Source: Fidelibacterota bacterium (GTDB taxonomy: Bacteria > Marinisomatota > Marinisomatia > SCGC-AAA003-L08 > GCA-002719095). From it: a stretch of DNA of 26,317 nucleotides. Every line of letters begins with the position of its first letter. Position 1 is the stretch's first letter. The stretch lies in NCBI GenBank assembly GCA_002705575.1, contig PAHI01000029.1, positions 1 to 26,317 of the forward strand. The letters are read 5' to 3'. Both the position numbers and the translations under genes were made by a program. Of this stretch, positions 25,029-26,317 are shown piece by piece. Below the pieces are notes generated by a model. The model saw nothing but the letters and a program-made list of their open reading frames with translations, did no database searches and was not told where the DNA came from.

Positions 25029-25425
25029 AACATTTGCAATTATTAAACCCGACGCTATTGAAAATAAGTTTATGGGTGAAATTATAAGCAAAATTATAGA
25101 AAATAAATTTGATATTTTAAATGCTCGCCTAATTACCATGAGTAAACCTCAAGCTGAAGGATTTTATGCAGTTCACAAAAAGCGTCCCTTCTTTCGTGAT
25201 CTTGTATCGTTTATGTGCTCAGGTCCTTGCATGGTAATTGAGCTAAAAAAAAACAACGCTGTACTTGAATGGAGAAATTTAATAGGCGCAACAGATCCAA
25301 AAGAAGCAGAAGAAAGAACTATTAGAAAACTATTTGCCGAAAACAAGGAAAGAAACTCTGTTCATGGTTCTGACTCTGATGAAAATGCTATTATTGAAAT
25401 AAACTATTTTTTTAAAAATGAATAA
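25018..25425 (+). CDS. ndk: Nucleoside diphosphate kinase
   Basis: Equilibrates the gamma-phosphate among nucleoside triphosphates through a phospho-histidine. The 135-residue protein has TFAIIKPDAIENKFMG at the N-terminus, FYAVHKKRPFFRDLV, the MCSGPCMVIEL strand, the GATDPKEAEERTIRKLFA segment, and the active-site His116 in NSVHGSDSDENA. It overlaps sucD by 11 bp and lies directly downstream, so the NTP formed by SucCD can be redistributed. Its stop codon is inside the start of the next gene (8-bp overlap). Confidence 0.98.
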   Translation: MANRTFAIIKPDAIENKFMGEIISKIIENKFDILNARLITMSKPQAEGFYAVHKKRPFFRDLVSFMCSGPCMVIELKKNNAVLEWRNLIGATDPKEAEERTIRKLFAENKERNSVHGSDSDENAIIEINYFFKNE

Positions 25426-26317
25426 TCTCTACAAATTAGTAATTTTCATTTCTTTAATATTGTTTTTCAATAAATGTAATGAAGACTACCATGAAATAAC
25501 TAGCATTAACATGGATAACGGCAATACTAAAAAAATTGAATCAAAATACTATCAAAAAAAAATAAATCACTCTTCTCATTTTGATTCCATCCAATTTAAC
25601 TGGTCTGCAGATAATCTTTTAGGCAATGGCTATGAAATCCATACAGTGGGTTATTACGGTGAGTCCATACTATTTTCACCTAATACGTCTGGAAATCACG
25701 AAGTTACGTTAACCGTTAAACATAAATGGACTGGAGAAATTCTAGGCAAAGAAAAATATATTATTAAATCAAATGCCAAAGAAACATCAAACTTTAATGA
25801 TCGTAAGGAACCCTCTAAAATTATCAATATTAAATCAGATTCTAACCCTCATTTAAAGACAAATAAAGCAAATAGTGAAAAAAATCAATTCCTACACTGT
25901 GTCCAAATAAGCTCTTGGAAAACAAGAGGAGATGCTCTAGTAGAACAAAAAAAATTAGACTCAATAGGATACCAATCTCAAATAAAAAAAGTTTCATTAA
26001 ACAACACATCCTGGTGGAGAGTTAGAATGGGATGCTTTGAAGAATTAGATGAAGCAAAAAAAATTAGCAATACTATTTATGAATCCCTATCTAAAAAACC
26101 ATGGATACATAGCGTTTTAAAAAAATCTAAAAAAAACAATACTTACTTAGTTAATGCTGAGCAAAAAATTGATGTAGAAAATCTTATCGACTATGAAGAT
26201 ATAGAAAAATCCAGCTCATCAAAAATTGATGTAGAAAATCTTATCGACTATGAAGATATAGAAAAATCCAGCTCATCAAAAATTGATGTAGAAAATCTTA
26301 TCGACTATGAAGATATA
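25418..26317 (+). CDS. SPOR-domain envelope protein with C-terminal tandem repeats (3' end missing)
   Basis: Starting at ATG 25418, inside the end of ndk, a frame stays open for 300 codons to the window edge. Residues 1-20 form an export signal (NLYKLVIFISLILFFNKC). Cys20 might be lipidated, but NKC is a poor lipobox. Residues of about 50-110 look like an Ig/PKD-type beta domain (SIQFNWSADNL, HEVTLTVKHKWTGE). Residues of about 158-236 match a SPOR domain (FLHCVQISSWKTRGDALVEQ, later WWRVRMGCFEELDEAKKI), the peptidoglycan-binding module that recognises denuded glycan at division sites. From residue 250 there is a perfect 19-residue repeat. The gene is partial, so total length and the end are unknown. 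It probably sits at the outer membrane facing the cell wall. Confidence 0.85.
   Translation, partial: MNNLYKLVIFISLILFFNKCNEDYHEITSINMDNGNTKKIESKYYQKKINHSSHFDSIQFNWSADNLLGNGYEIHTVGYYGESILFSPNTSGNHEVTLTVKHKWTGEILGKEKYIIKSNAKETSNFNDRKEPSKIINIKSDSNPHLKTNKANSEKNQFLHCVQISSWKTRGDALVEQKKLDSIGYQSQIKKVSLNNTSWWRVRMGCFEELDEAKKISNTIYESLSKKPWIHSVLKKSKKNNTYLVNAEQKIDVENLIDYEDIEKSSSSKIDVENLIDYEDIEKSSSSKIDVENLIDYEDI
26164..26317 (+). repeat. Perfect 57-bp tandem repeat inside the SPOR-protein gene
   Basis: Period 57 bp (19 codons), 154 bp visible, about 2.7 copies with no mismatch, running off the right edge. The encoded unit is KIDVENLIDYEDIEKSSSS, acidic and serine-rich, probably a flexible or coiled linker. 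Identity even at silent positions points to recent expansion or active slippage or recombination. The true copy number cannot be known from this window. Confidence 0.95.

Noticed and set aside
26164..26317. CRISPR array at the right edge
   Set aside because: The repeat units are directly adjacent with no unique spacers and are in frame with a long coding region, so this is a coding tandem repeat.

Overview
The window is a low-G+C (about 30% by eye, not computed), very densely packed stretch of bacterial chromosome. Most genes are core metabolism. No phage, insertion sequence, CRISPR array, tRNA or rRNA was recognised. Several features point to the Bacteroidota/Chlorobiota (FCB) side of the tree: a long-form IspG with a central insertion, a two-propeller-like protein ending in a type IX (Por) sorting domain, a long P5C dehydrogenase, and Asp/Asn-rich 'NGxWDxGE' repeats. 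I lean to a marine Neomarinimicrobiota (SAR406)-like lineage. That placement is inference from style and family content, not a phylogeny.

Layout. (1) 1-1841, plus strand: 3' part of a membrane-anchored protein with EF-hand-like acidic repeats and a PpiD/SurA-like C-terminus. (2) 1842-2252: a gap holding a strong terminator. (3) 6700-2253, minus strand: ispG-dut-groES-groEL. (4) 6754-9777, plus strand: a small secreted protein, an OPT-family transporter and a short-chain dehydrogenase, with a promoter overlapping the ispG start codon. (5) 17586-9751, minus strand: one long array of a LolA-like protein, a SpoU methyltransferase, ribD, ribE, ribBA, ribH (a complete riboflavin set), a Por-sorted propeller protein that looks PorZ-like, and a small putative beta-barrel. 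Nearly all junctions overlap or are shorter than 40 bp. (6) 17660-19095, plus strand: thiamine pyrophosphokinase and a SAM methyltransferase. (7) 19189 to the right edge, plus strand: pruA, arcA, arcC, sucC, sucD, ndk, and a SPOR-domain protein whose C-terminal tandem repeat runs off the window.

How the genes work together. Block 7 looks like an energy-conserving amino-acid catabolic operon. Arginine deiminase and carbamate kinase, P5C dehydrogenase (proline/ornithine to glutamate) and succinyl-CoA ligase all feed substrate-level phosphorylation, and Ndk can spread the phosphate among nucleotides. The ornithine carbamoyltransferase needed to link ArcA and ArcC is not in the window. Block 5 makes flavins, but cell-envelope genes are welded to both ends of it. 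Block 3 couples isoprenoid synthesis, dUTP removal and chaperonin genes.

I did not find a clear defence system, secretion island or other dramatic undescribed system. The best candidates for a second look are the PorZ-like propeller with its apparent CTG start, the EF-hand/PpiD-like protein, the SPOR protein with a perfect 57-bp tandem repeat, and the pruA-arcAC-sucCD-ndk operon. The window also begins and ends inside exact repeats, which suggests that its edges are assembly breaks.
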